Positions 46,030-61,000 of a DNA stretch of 64,000 nucleotides are shown piece by piece. Below the pieces are notes generated by a model. The model ran no database searches and was not told the origin of the DNA. It saw only the letters and a list, made by a program, of their open reading frames with translations. The stretch comes from Cardinalis cardinalis (Eukaryota > Chordata > Aves > Passeriformes > Cardinalidae), in the NCBI GenBank assembly GCA_014549065.1, contig JACDOX010000334.1, forward strand, positions 230,272 through 294,271, written 5' to 3'. Each line of letters begins with the position of its first letter. Within the stretch, counting starts at the first letter, position 1. The position numbers and the translations under genes were made by a program.

Positions 46030-49000
46030 CTGGAAAAGAGGAATCCACAATTTAANAAACATTCTTCCCCCCACCCACAGGTTGCAATGGGTTCAGAGCT
46101 CCTTGAGCTCCCTCCTGAATCTGTGCTTCAGCCTCTCNTGGGGCTGCAGTTCAGTTTGTGTCCCCAGAACTTCTGCTGTGCTTCTCTCNTGCCACAAGAC
46201 AGCAACTGCCGACAAAGGCAACGCCCCTGAAAGCTGCTCTGGTGTTACCTGGGTGCTGTGATGAACCAATTCCTCCCTGAGGCTTTCCACTCCCTGCCCG
46301 CTGCTGGCTACTGGGGAATTTACCTGGGCAGGTGCCTAGTCTGAAATAGACTGGCTGCATTTGTGGCTAGCTGAACCACACAAGATTTTGGGGAGGTTTT
46401 GATTATTTTAGGGGAAGAAAGGAACAAAGATATGTATGACTGTGATTCAGTTAGGCTTTTGGTCTCTATTATTTTGTGTTAGCAATTTTAGGGGGCAAGC
46501 TGAATCACCAGTGGTCATTCTCCTTTCTGTGAAGCAAAAATCCAATCCCCACATCACGCAATGGTAGTGACACAAACTGAACTGCAGCCTTTACCCAAAG
46601 CTACAGCTACCCTCAGGTTAGCAGTGCTTCATTAAAGTAATCAATGGGACACCACAGTGCCTAGGAGAAATGCAAATCCATACACCTAATTTGCTTTTAA
46701 ATTGAAAACTGTGGACTGCAAAACCAGTTAATTTGGTCTAACATCCTCTAAGTAGAGGAAAATGTTAAAATGCAAGAAGATCAGCATTTNGAAAATTAAC
46801 AGAAAAAAAAGGAAAGGTAAATTTGCCTGTACAAAACCACATGGGCCCTACATATCCTGCCAAGTCTTGAGTTCCAAGCTGACCATTTCNAAGCGTCCAA
46901 GCATATAGAAAGAGTACTTTAGATGGGTCTTCCCTGTAATGTAAATTACAGAGGTCTGACTACCAGCTCTGAGGCTTAAAGCAAAGCACCTGCTCCAGTA
47001 ATCTCCTGTATCGGAGCCAAAGGTATCTGGGGAATCACTTTGGGAAAGGAATCAAAGCATGGTCTCAAGTTGTTTAGGACTTTCAACTTGTTATTAAGCC
47101 CTGCATTGCTACTTACCCCTAACCAAAACTCCTGGTGAACTGAACAGCAAATCTCCCTGAGAAAGGACTCTGTGGTAACGCCTATTCTGAGCAGCCAAGT
47201 GGCAAAACATGGATCAGAAAGCAAGGCAGTCCCCCAGGATGAGAGAGCCACCCACGTTACAGAGCCTGCAGTCCCTGGGAGCAGACAGGGANGCCCCTGG
47301 CATGTGCCACTCCTGCCTTGCACGCACACATCTCAACAAAACCTTGAGAAATCCGAGTCCCCAGCTCTTCCAGGCAGCACAAAAACACCCAGCACCCAGG
47401 GAGTGTCTGAGAACACTGATTTTCTCCAGAGTACCCCGATGTCCTCTTGTTCCCACGGCCCTGTCTCAGTGACCCTGGCTGCCCTCAGCACAGCAGAGCG
47501 TGCCAGACTGGGAGCCAAGGGCTGCCAGGNGCAGGGACCACGTTTCATGGAGCCTCTGTGCTCTCTGCCATTTTGGCAGATATTANACACTGCTCTTTTC
47601 AGGTTGTGTATGACAGTTTTCTTCAACACTCCACACAACCTGAATGTGTGCCCACCAACAGCTAACTGGCAGAAACTCTTCCTTTTCACTAGCTGANAAA
47701 GAAAACCTCCCAAACCCCCTCAAAATCAGATTCCCAGGAGATTTTCCATGGAACTCAACTATGCTGAGATCTAAGAGAAGGTGTTTACTGAGCAGTAGGT
47801 CACCACTGGCACAGGTAATGAGGTCACACTCCTATTTAGGGACCTAAAAGTGAATTTAGAAACCCAGCTTCAGGCACATGAATATGACAATACCACAGTC
47901 TTGCTCTGTAAAATGTTTACACCACATTTTGCTGCTTTGAGTATTCCATATATTAAAAAAAAAAAAAGGCATCATTTTCCCCAGAATGAACACTAGTGGA
48001 ACTTCTGCCTTTTAAGGGTGTAACAGCATACTGCAACATGGAATCTGCTGATGCTCTCGTCACATACTTCAGTGTAAATCCTGCTTTTTCACTGACCTTG
48101 TGGCCCAGAGAGTTTCTGCAGTGAATCTATGCCTCCCACCTATTCCAGTTTCAGCTCTCTTTTGCACAGCATTTTTTATTCAAATCAATACTGTACTTTC
48201 AGAAACTATTTAAAAACATGCAAGACACAGTGATGCACTACAAGCACACTACAAAACTTGCGAAGTTTCTTTTTCTAAACAAAAGGCCACAGATACATGT
48301 TCACCTTTGCAATCCAACAACCCAGGTAATGGAATACTTACACTCTCGCTCTGAAAAGGGTTTAGGAAGTTTCCACCCATCTCACTGTCATCCCTGGGAG
48401 TGCCAGGCTGGTTGCTCATGCTCATATTACTGGGAGAGTTCTGTTAAAAAAGATTACAAAGTAGAGATTCAGTGCTGTAGGTTCATTTCCTGCCTCACCA
48501 GGTGAGCCCAGGGCATGCTCCACACAGAACTTGGTGAACTCNGGTGCACTGGGCCTCTCAAGGATGAGAACTCAGCCCCAGCAGGGTTCTGCATGATTCA
48601 GTCACTAATTTTAGTCTGTTAAGCAATGTTCTCTTCCCTGAAGCAAGGATTATTTACCTGTGCCTCATTTTCAGGCTATAGCCAGCATCTGCTTCTGCTG
48701 AAATCAAGAAAAGCTATAAAAGGCTGCAGCAGGGATGTGAGGAAGTTCTGTCACCACATTAAATCATGTGGTTGAATGCAGCCATGTCTGTGAGCCCTGA
48801 CATGTGTGAGTAATGGGTATGTACTTAAAGATAGACAAAAGATGTACTTAAAAGGCAGGATAAATCAGGTAGGCACAGNCCTTTGCAGACTGAGGGCTGC
48901 TCAGCATGCTCCCAATTCACTGAAACAGTAACAATCTAAGGCCTTGCAAAAATTAATTGTTACTCTTTTCCTTACAGAAGTGCACAGACACCTCTGCAAC

Positions 49001-52000
49001 TTCAGAAGTAGAATGGGTGAAACAAGGTAATTGCCACAGAAATTATTGTGCATCAACAGCTCACTCGTGGTTATTGTACACACTACCATCAGTCAGGTGC
49101 TCTTACAAAGCTGCTTTGCAGTACCCTGCCATGCCTGGACCATGGGCAATCCTCCTTCCATCACNGCTACATCTCCTACTCCAAAGACTCATGGTGGAAA
49201 AAGAGTAGTCAGGGAAAAGGAGCAGTGAAACCATGGACCTCATAATGAAATCCTTACATCTATCACAGTTCTTTCCTTGGATTTTTTTTTTAATTCAGAA
49301 AAATGGAATGCAATATAAATATAAATACCAAACCAATTAGATACATGACCTACAAGCAGAAATTCTTTACCAGCGTCTGAAANGCAGTTCAGAGAGCTGG
49401 GTCAAAAGCCCTGCCTTAGCCCTTCTGCTTTCTTCAGTCTAATTCACTGCTTCCACAGCTGTGATCCTCAGGCCACTGGACAACACGTCCATCGAAGACA
49501 GCTGAATCCTAACGAGCTTATTGACACCAGTAACAATAACAATATTGACATCAGCTAATCAAGCCTGCTCTCCAGTGGAGCCAGCACACCAGATATCCAG
49601 GGACCCACAGCTCAGAGAGGGCTGCACCCACTGCCTTGGCTCTGCCACTGCTGCTGTGCCCTGAGCAGCATCAATTCAGGGCAGCCCAGAGCCTGTGTGA
49701 CACAGGAGGTCAGGCTGCACAANCACAGCACTCCCACTGGCCTTGACATCCAGGAGCATACAGACCTTGCCACATTCATTTTATATGATGCTCCTGNACT
49801 TCTGCTTGCTCCTGAGGGATTTCCCCTATTTTATGTTGCTCTGTGTAGAACTAAGCTTTGGCATTCTGCCACTGCTGCAGCACGCCAGCCCCAAAGGGCC
49901 AAATTCCTGAAAATATCCCATTTCAGTGACTCCTCCAGGCTGCTTTNGGGGCCACTTGGGGTCCAGCATTAGAGCTCCAACTGGGATTTTCCAAAGCAAG
50001 GGTGCCCCTGGTGCCTGCACAAATTCCATGGGCATTGCAATAAATGCAGGTTGGTCATTTTTATTTAACATGCATGATTTCAGTTCATTTACTGCCCTTG
50101 TCTGAGCTTACTTCATAAAAAACTTTATGTTCTGCCATTCAGGTAATTTAGTCAAAATCTTCTCTAGAAAGCTATGAATTCTGTGAGCTGTACTGATTCT
50201 GCCANAACTGGATCCATTTTCTACGGACAGCTCTTTTACAGGCAAAATTAACAGCATTTTTCTTTGACTTATTTTAAAAACACATAGATCAAAAGATATT
50301 TCCATGAATTATTCATGCAGGCTNATATATTATAAGACTTTTAGGTAAATTGTTTAGGACCCAAGTTTTCACAGCTGCCGATACCTGTATCAGCGCATAC
50401 TGACCAACTAAAAGCAGAATACAGGCTTTAAAAATTATCCCATGGGAATGGAAATATTTTGGATTTTTTTCCCTTAAAAAAACGCTGAAGTTTGCAGTAA
50501 GATAGTGAAGAAAAACCACAGACTTTGATAAAAATGTGCTGTATGCTGGTAATCTCCCAGGAGGGTTTCATTGACTCCCTCATGCACAGCCCACCCAGCA
50601 CAGCTGAGGCAATGTCGTCTCTTCCATCCATCACTTTACATCNTGAAGAGTCTGAAAATGTTATAAAACTTAAGAACACAGGGTCCTCTTTGTTTATGNC
50701 CCTTTACCAATACTACATCAGCTCATTAATTTTAAGTTCATGGTGATCACATCCATAGAAGTTTTATTTTTACAGAAGTAACATATTCAAGTATTATTTT
50801 TGTAGATGCAAAATCCCTGCAGATTAAACTCACATCCTNTTCCAGCTATTTAATGATTGTGGCACCAAAACAGTGCTTGTGCTGAAAGTACTTCTTAATC
50901 TAGTTTTTGGAAATTTATCCTGAGGATTAAGATATTAACATTCCCTTAGAGAGGTGACAAACCCAGTCCTGCAACACCCTAAGGAGATTGTCCCAAATTT
51001 ACATTTGACTAGAATTGATTATTAGAACTGGTTTCATTTATTTTAAGAGCACCAAAGTCTACAACATGATCAATCAGATTATGAACTGGAGGTAATTATA
51101 TATATATAAATATGATATAATAAATGTGTATAAGAAAAAGATTCATAACGGAGACAAAGGAAATGAGTTTAGAGTGAAACACTAAAATTNCAGATGTTTG
51201 ATTAGATACTCACTTTGGAAATACTGTCCATGTCTCCTGAGCCTGAAATTAAAACAGACAATTGCTCAGTTAATTTTGAGTTAAAGCTAATCCAATAAAT
51301 TTTTTTCCACAGAAAATACATAGTGCAACATCAGCACTTTAAAAATAACCAACTTAGTAAAAGTTTACATTTGGTACAGAATAATCCACTCAATCAGTCT
51401 GAGGCTCCATCAACTGTTGCTGCACTACATGTACTGAGTATCTCTTAGAAGAAAACAGATCATCCTGATGAGCAGAGTAATGGAAACCAAATAAAATTAA
51501 ATATANTGAGTGCAAGACAACTGAAAACTGAGGACTTTTCTCACATGCTGTGGCTCTCACCTCAGGTAAAGCAGAGAATAAGGGAAATGCAATTTTAGGA
51601 TGGATGAACGAAGAAAAGGGTTTTTTTAAGCAGCAAAAGATATGTATTTTCAGGGAAGACAAATTGTGGAAGAGTACTGAGTACAAAACTAGAAGAATCA
51701 CAGCAAAACCATCAGAAANGGAGCTGTGGCAGAAGACTGAAACAGCTCCTTCATACAGCCAGGCAAACTAGGGCTGAGAAGGAATATGATTTCTCTCTCC
51801 AAAAACTCCAGATACATAGGTGTTATCAGGAGTTATTTTGTCATGGCCCAAAAGGATAAACTATATGCTAGGTACGTGCAAAATCCTTCCATAANTTGCA
51901 AATGAATTTTTTATTTTAGCTGAGAAAAAAAAATTCTCAACCTGCAGAAAGCGATAGAAAAAGGTGTGGCTGCTTCTCACACAGATTTTAATCGACTTGA

Positions 52001-55000
52001 ATGCAATGTGCATCATTGGTAGTTAAACCAACTATCCATTTTAGGATTTAAATACGTAAAAAAAGTCTGTAAAAGTGTCCCTGAATAAAGTAATCTAAAA
52101 TTTTATGGACGTGTTTCCTAAAACAAAAAAAGTAATTCTCTTTAGAAGATAGAGGCCCATGTTGAATTGTTATTGCTCACAACAAGTCTGGTCACTGAGC
52201 TTCANTGACTTCTTTTTTCATTGCCACAGCCTCTTCAAATCATTCCCCTCATCTCACTGATGGACACAGAATTTTTCCATACATTTTAACAAAATGTCTT
52301 CCACAGAACTCCCAGAATTAGTCCCAGAGAACAGCAGGGGCACTGGGAATTCAGCATTTACTGTTACTGTTACCTAATGATCCATTCATATGGTGNGAGT
52401 CCATTCCACCCAGTCCGCTCATGGCTCCATCTGAGCCTGGCCCCAGTGGAAACTACAAAAGGAGCAGGCATTAAAAATTCAACAATTATTTATCACACAA
52501 CGTAATAAAGAGAAAATATTCCTCAGGAGAAGGGAGGGAAGAAAGTAAGGACAAATCCTCAGCTCTGAATGAGAAGAGACGCTCAAGTCCCATTCAGACC
52601 TTTAAGAGAAGATGTCTTGTGAAGACTGGAAATCAGCATTTTTTGGGGTCAATTTCATGATTTTTGGAGACTGTCATCTCTGTAGGCTGCAATCCAACAG
52701 AGTAATAATTTATTATTTACTTCAGTGTTGTTTTTGTATGGCTTTTCAGACTGCTGCTGGCAACTCAGCCCTACCCCACTGGAGTTANAGGGAACTTTTA
52801 TAACTCCCTAAAATCCATCAGTGATTAATTAACAGCTTTCAAATCCCACCTGACCTATCCTAAGTTGTAAAGCTCCTCATCACCTTCACAACTTGAGCAG
52901 TTTCTATCCAATTACATAATTAACCTTCAATTTAGCTCTTCACACATTTAAAAGATACTACCATTATAGCCAAACAATCTGCAATTTACTGCATAATGAC
53001 TTAGCATATCTACATATATTTACTTTTAAGTTCTACTGGCAGGCTTTTTTTCCCAGAGGGCCATAACTGAAGAGCCACCCCTAAACAAGGAAAGCTTAGC
53101 CAATAATGATAGCTGCTGGAAACACAGTGTTTGGATAAACAAAAGGCTGCACTACTCAAAGNAAGATGTAAGAAAATTCATATTTACATTAGGTCTGTTG
53201 GGCCCAGGTGGCACAGCGTTCATTAAAGTGTACATGTTGTCTCCAGAGTTGGTTGAATCTGTAATAAGAGATTATTTTAAGTGCTAAAATACACTTTTCA
53301 ATAAAATTACTCACCTCATACATTTCCTGTCATTTTGTTCANATTATTACTGTGCCTCAATGCTATACACAGTGCAATATAATGGCAGATTTTATTCTCT
53401 TTCTATCCACTGCTGCCTCACAACAGGGCTATGAAAAGAAATAATTGCCATGGTCCCCAAGTGACTACTTCTGGGCTCTAGCTTTATGCATGACTGTTAA
53501 AAGGTTTATAAATCACCAAGAATCTGTAACTATTAAATTCCTAAAATCCTCTTTCCTGGAGTTCTAAATTTCTTCACTCATCTTCAATATTATTCATAGA
53601 ACGGGAGTTTGTTTCTTATCAGTACTTCCTGTAATTTGTTTTCCATCAGTAATAAATGATAAAAAGCTTCTTGTTACACAGACTGAGAGTTACAGTTTTT
53701 TACTCTCATCCCTGTCAAGGCCATATGAATTTGAATATATCCAAGCCTTCAGTGGAACACTTTGCAAAGATCCTTCACTCGTGAGGGAGGCTTTAGCTGA
53801 TCACTCTTCGTGGTACAGCCTGGTGCAATGCTTGCAGAAAAAAACCCCAAAATGACAAAAACTGAAAGGACAATGACCTGACAAAAGTCTGTATACATCC
53901 TTAAGGGGACAGTGTGATTTTAAANAAATATTGGCAACTCTGGAAAATCAGTATCTGCACAGAGAATAAGAAGAGCTCAGCACCCTGCACCCAGACCCTC
54001 CAGAATCCCATTCCACACCCAATGATATTCTACGTACAACAGGAAGATAAATCAAGGATTTTGTCTACTAATCAACATTTCCAANATGATTTTCTAAGCA
54101 TTAATCCAAGCTAATAATTCCATTCTATACACAGCACTACATATCACTAGAACAGTCAAAGGTGCTGTCTGAGGAAAAGGGGAAACAGAAAGGTTTTTAG
54201 CCTGAAGTAAAATCAGCCTATTAAGTTATTTTTAATATTCAGNGAGGCAGGCTAAATCCACCAGAACCTTGTGCAACACACATCCCTGGCTGTCCCCAAG
54301 TTCTGGGAAAAAACCTGTCTGCTATCCTGGCTCTTGTCAGAACACANAGGGAGGGTGGGCTGTGGAATCTTTAAGCTGCTGGTCTCAGANGTGAGCAAAT
54401 ACCTTGGCAAAACTCACAGTTAGCCAATTTCTAAGTGTTTTCATGCTTTAGAACACAGAACCTCAAAATATCTTAATCTTAGGTTGCCTTTTTTGTTTGG
54501 TCATTTTCGGGAAGAGTTTCATTTGTTTTGATTTTTATTTTTATATATTTAAATCCCTGGAATTGTATTCAGTGAAGTAATATACTGGTGCAGTAAGCTT
54601 TTACGGCCAGTTAGGAAAATTCCCTACCCTCCTGTGCTGGAGAGATTAACAAGTAGGGGAAAAAAACCCCTGATACAGAAAATATAGACCACATAATTTA
54701 GTTATCTGATTATTTTTTAAAAAAAAGTGTACTTTCTAAAATCTCTTATAATTTTGTTACTTCCAAGTATATTTCAGTACCTGCAGGACTAGGCATGATG
54801 GGTGTTCCTGGTGGCCCTCCACCTCCNGGAGGACCCTGGGGAAAGTAAAAACTGTCAGTTAGCACGAATTAAAAGGTTAGAAAAAACCTAAAACAGACAC
54901 ACAAAAAACCCCGCATCAAGGAATGTATATTTTTTAACGTTTTGGTTATTTCCATGTCACAAATCTGATCAAGATTAAGAAACACAAAATGCTCTGGCTG

Positions 55001-58000
55001 TTAAACAAGAGTTTTAGGGTTCTTTGAGATTTCTCCAGGAATTTTATTCCAATCACCCTAATCATTTACTAAGAACTGAAACATAACATCTTGCTTCCTA
55101 TGTTTGTGGAACCCCTTCAGATAACATGAAAAACTACCAACTTCTACTTTGGAAAATACACCTACATCAATTGAAGTCAATAAATATTGACTTTCTCCAA
55201 TAAAACATACACAGACTGCTAGAAATAATTATTGTTTTCATCGCCATATGGATATTACTGTACTTTACCTCTTTTGTTATAATTTTAAACAGCAGATACT
55301 CTGTTCAGACAGGGATATCTTTTCAGCAGCAGTGATTACAAGGGTCTGGGTGTTCTGTCTGCTTACAGGATACCTGTCCATATATTTTTTTACCTATACT
55401 TTTACCCATAGATTTATATCCACATTTTATCCAAACCCATATAACTCCCTAGGCATCACAGGCTCTCCATATAGTTTTCAGCTATATACTTGTGTNCTAA
55501 GCTCACTTGATTTTTTTAAGGGCGCTCTCTGCATGTTTTTAAAGATCAGATAAAAAGATGTAGGAACAACTAATTGAGCATTTATGAGGAAAGTTACTTG
55601 NCCTCATTAACTTTTTCATCTCCTTTTAAATTTGCTTTTACTTTCATTGTTTGTGGTTTTTCCTCTCTTAGAGAGTTTCTTGGTATCAACTATTTTCACT
55701 CTGAGAATATAATATTATTAATGTATAAAAAGTATATATTTGTATATTTATACATATTATATATACTTCTACATCAGTGGATAAGTTTTTATATCCGTAT
55801 ATATTAATATATTATATATAGATTAATCTTATTAAGTTCTCAGAGCGAGTAATTCCAGATTACAAATCTTTTCACTAAAAACCTTTTTTAGGAGCTCTCC
55901 AGCCCATCCCTCATCCCCAAACACTTGCTCCCTATGGAATCAAATATTCCCAAAACGTCTTTAAATTCTTCAACAATAGAATGTGGCAAACCCACAAAAC
56001 CTNCTCCAAACAGAGAGAGCTCTGTGAAGTTCTGCATTCAAAGAACTGATTTGGAGACAGCAANCATTGACTGTTTCCCCTAAGTTGTGACAAAATGAGG
56101 CCTATGGTTACAGACACTTGCAAGAATCATAACTTTTCCCCNGTCTAATTTTCTAAATAAATGACAAAATAAATTGCTTTTAATTACATAATTCTCCCTC
56201 CTCACCCTGTGACACCAGCCATGTGCATGTGATAAAAACAGAATAAACAATCTGCCTTAGANAGCTCCTCAGCCATACAGATAACCTGAGTGCAACAGCA
56301 ACAACAATAGACAGGCTAAAATAACTAACAANTTTAATCTTTAGTTACAGAGACAAAATCCAGCACAACACATTTCCACCTTTTTCCTGCAGAAGTTCAG
56401 CAACTCTCACACAACATGTTTTTTCTGAGAAAGGCAAGGGGTTTTTTGTCCCTCATTATTGTAGACAATACATGGTATGAGGTACAGAAATGCTTTTCCT
56501 GAAGTGAAGCAGCACTGAGGGCAATCTGGAGCAGNCTGACAGTGATTCTGGTGGTGAGCACCCACAGCTGCACCAGCTGGGAAACCTCAGTGCAGGCCAG
56601 ATGTTCAGCCAGCACATGGGGGCTCCCCTCAACATCTGGGCTGCTGCTTCTCTGCCCAAATGAGATGTGATGTCCAACAAACACACACAAAGGCACTCAC
56701 CACGTAGTTCCCAGGAGAGGCTGAGGAATAAGGTATCTGTAACATCAACAGAAAAAACAGTGATTTTGGGTCCCTCTGTGCTGGGATGGGCTCCTGCAGC
56801 TGCAGGTGAGAGCTGATTCAACTAGAGTAACTCAGGACACAGCTAAAATCATGGGGAAATGCCTCTGCTGTCAAAATAAACACCTCTTNTCAGCAATTTC
56901 AAAAAATTGACTAAAAAAACCCAACAAAGTATTAAAATGTTAAGGTATAAGATTACTAAGGCAATGTAGTTTATAAGGTGTATGGACTCAGGCAGCACAT
57001 ACTTGCATTTCAGTCAGCAGGACTTCAGGGTCAGCCAAGCACAAACTGAATCTGTGTGTTCTTAAGAGATACCTAATTTTGAATACAATCTTGACCACAG
57101 AAGGAAAAGAAGCTCCCACATCTTTCACCTCAGAAGATACTGATATTTATTTCCATTTTTTATTTATGTTTTTTTAAGGACAGTGGCCTGGAGAAATCCT
57201 GTGAACAGTCTGGTTTCCTTCTCTATTTCTGCCTTTGCTGTTATTGTCTCCAAAGGAACACAGGCCAGTGCTGTTGTGGGGGCAGCAATGGTACTGACAA
57301 ACACAAATTCCTCTCCAGACAACTTGTCAGCCAAATTATTGTTACAAANAAATCTATTCTTAAAGTTGCCAATTGATTTCAGGGACTGAAAAGACTTTTA
57401 ACTAACAGNTAAAAATATCAATTTTAATTGAGTTTATGCAAAAGAAAATCGTAGAATTTCACTAATACAATTAAAAAGCCAAAAGTGAGAAAACCAGGAA
57501 GAACTGTTTAGCAGGGCAAGCCAGACCCACCTTATCCATCTACAAGTGCCAAAAATGGACGCTTATAAAGTAATGATATATGATCCCTGAATGAAAATGA
57601 AGAATTTCTGCCTTCTGGAGAAATACCAGAAATGTCCTGTTCATGTAGGATGCCAGGACAACCTTTATGTTACAGCAGGGCTGGGCCTGGCATGAAGATA
57701 CTCCCCTAAACACAAGAGATATCGAATATATTTACAATATTTACTTACAGAATTGGCATTGGTTGGGTTTGGCCAAGGTCTACCACCCCCAGGACCCCTG
57801 AAACAGAAGAAGAATGATGAGACACAGAACCACCCTCATCCTCTGACCAGCTCTGGGGTAAAAAATCTGAATAATCTTCCAGAGGAAGGAAATGGCTTTT
57901 TTCAAGCTAAAGTGTGTTTACAAACCATAACTACACTAAGTTAAAATGCAAGAGCAGANTTTTTGTTGTTGCACTGCTATTCAGTCATTTGGTGAGTTGA

Positions 58001-61000
58001 TTAATTTATTTACTACTCAGAAAATAAATTCAAGTCATAAAATAAATAAATGTTCAGTCACAAAAGCAGTAATCTTGCTCACATGATTAAGCACATGCCT
58101 GAAGCACTGAGGATGGATTCATTTGCTGTGGATCTAGAATACTGCACTATAGTCAGGTTTCATTAGCAAAACTTGTGCAATTAGCTAATAAATGTTTTGG
58201 AAACACCTAATTTGTAAAAGAACAAGCCATACAAAATAGGTTGCTATGATCCCTGTATGGTGATGAGGATGATGATGATGATGATGACCATGATGGTGGT
58301 GACCATGATGAGAACAACAACAGCCATGATATAAATTTCATGTATTACACCCAGAAAACTCTCAGAGGGTTTTTCGAACAACTTTTGCTGTTATTTTCTC
58401 ACCCTCAGCTAAACCCAGAAAAATATTTTGGGGGTGAGGCTTCATCTCATAACAATGCAGAGGGAACTGAGACACACCAGAGGTAAAAATCTCCATGCTC
58501 ACAGTCACAATGTCTCAAATCCATAATTATTTCTGGGAGTACCAAGAGCTCCTGCTTATTTACAAACAAGACTGAATCACTTTCTGAAGGCCCTGACAAC
58601 AGAGAGGCAGAGCAGATGACAAAACTTTCACATTTTCAATGGCCTTTTGGCCTCATTAGCTGTAGAAAAGCAACATTAACCACTGCAGCTCGCCAGGCAT
58701 GGGAGAGAGACTGAAACAGACAGAAAGAATCACCNTTCATTAATGAGTTCTGAAAGTTTCCTAAGTCTTGCAGAAATAGAAGCTATTAAGTGCATACATT
58801 GCCTGAGGGATTTAATATTGAATCTTTTTTTTTTATTACATTGTTGATGAAACTATAAANGAACAATCTCAAAAAAAAGATCAACAGAAAACTTATTTAT
58901 TTCCACTGCCTTTACTGTTGGAATGCTGGAAATCAAGAATGTTGGTATGGTCTTTTCTGCATCATTCAAAGACAGACTGAGAGAGAAAATGCTCCTCAGG
59001 TCAAATATTCAGCAATTTCTCCTCTGCTGATGATCACATAGTGAAATATTAACTTTTTTTTTTTTTTTTGGTCTTGCTGTTCTTTTTCTTATTTTTCATT
59101 GGTTTATTGGATCCTCTCTTTCAGAAAAATCAGGAATATTGGTAACAACACTTAAAAGCCTGTTTTCACCCCAAACCCTTGCACTAATTTCTGTGACATG
59201 TACCGACTCAGAGACAAAACTGGGTTAAGCCACAGGAATATGGAAACTCAGAAATTACACTGAGACATGGGAACTCACCTTTCATCTAGAAAGTGTTTGG
59301 AATTTTCAGATTTATTGGACAGCTTTTAGTACAGACTTAGAAATCACTGCAGCAGATTCTGCTGGAAAGCCACATGGATTTTGTGGAGCCAAATGCTTAT
59401 AAAATACACATTTAAACCCCCAAACTGCAATTTTATTTTATTCCTTTTTTTAATATTCCATGCAAGCAGGTCTTTTGTCTTTTACTAAATGTTTATTTTG
59501 GAAGTACCAACAAGGTCATAAAACATAACCATACAATCACCAATTCAAAAATACTTCAAAAAGTCTCTGTTGCTACGATCTTTTTTTTTTTTTTTGCTGT
59601 AATTTTTTTAGAGTTTATCCTGTAAGTGTCAATTCTGGCTTGAAAAAACTAAAAGTCTGAAATTTCAGTTTCCCAAGAGGCAAATATATTCCATCAGGAA
59701 ATGAAACATCTAGACTCAAGTTTGTGAATTGAAGTTAAAAGACAAAATCACACCTTTTTCTTTTCTTTTTTTTTTAAATCTGAGGCATGACTGAGATATT
59801 CTTAGTGCTTGAGACAGCACGGCAGGTCACACAGGGTGTTAAAAACCACCAGTGAAATATAACACTGAGGCTCCCTGAAATCTGCCTTTTTCTTCCAAAA
59901 ACTGGCAGAGACATAAAATCTTCCTAAAAATGGCTGTGCCAANTTCCAACTGAAAAACTTACAGCCCAAAATGAAGTTATTCTGTGGAAGAAGATGGGCT
60001 GGGCATCAGCTGTGTCCAACAGGAATCTGACGGTGTTGCTGATGACAAAGGAGGCAGGAATTACCCAGCAGTGCTGCAGTTGTGGATTGCAGGGGCTGAA
60101 ACGCTGCCTCATGAGCCCTTTCTGACCACAAAGAACACTTTCTCACCCAGAAAAACTGTCACATTTTATTTGGCAGATAGTCTGCTCTTAACCAAAGCAG
60201 CTTCCCTTTGCATTCCAAGGAGGAAAAGCTGGATTTTAAACGGCAGCTGTTTTTGTGGAAACACATTTTTGCACTTGACACGGCCAAAAACCCAAGAAAA
60301 TGAAGATCAGGGCATGGGAAATCGTCATGTGAAGAAAACACTCAAGTGGGAAGGGACATCCTTCTGTGCAGGCGAAATGTGATTTCCCCAGCTGACCCAC
60401 AGCGGGTAAAGGGTGAGGGGAGCACATCTGGGTCCAGCCTCTGCCACTGCCCCCAGGCCAGCCCTGAGTCTGAGGCCTCACTGCAATTTCAGAGACAGCA
60501 GTAAATTCACAGTAGGGAAACACCTTCATGTCCTGAAAACACCATTCAGAGAATCCCAACTCAGAGCAACCCTTTGATAAAATGTGTTTATAAGGAGCAC
60601 AGTATAAGTACTTCAATCCATCTTCTCTTTTTCTGGTAGGCCAGGAAATCTTTTTGTCATACTGAAAACTCTCTCCTTATTTTTCCTGTGGAAACTCTCA
60701 TTTATGCAAATAAATAGCTTCAAAATATCTTATCTATCCCTCAATTTACTNCTGGAAAGTAAATTTCCTTTTTTTTATACAGTCTTCTGCTGAGGAAAAC
60801 TTCTACAGAGCCTANACTTGACTCACACTGAATTTCAAATGTCTAAATATTTTTTCCACATCAATTTAATTGAAAAACATAAATGCCTACCTTCAGGAAG
60901 GCTCCTAGAATTGTCTTAAATCCCCATATGGGATGTATATGATAGAGCAACACACAACTCCAGATTTTAATTTATTTGCTTCAAGATTTCAATGTATGTC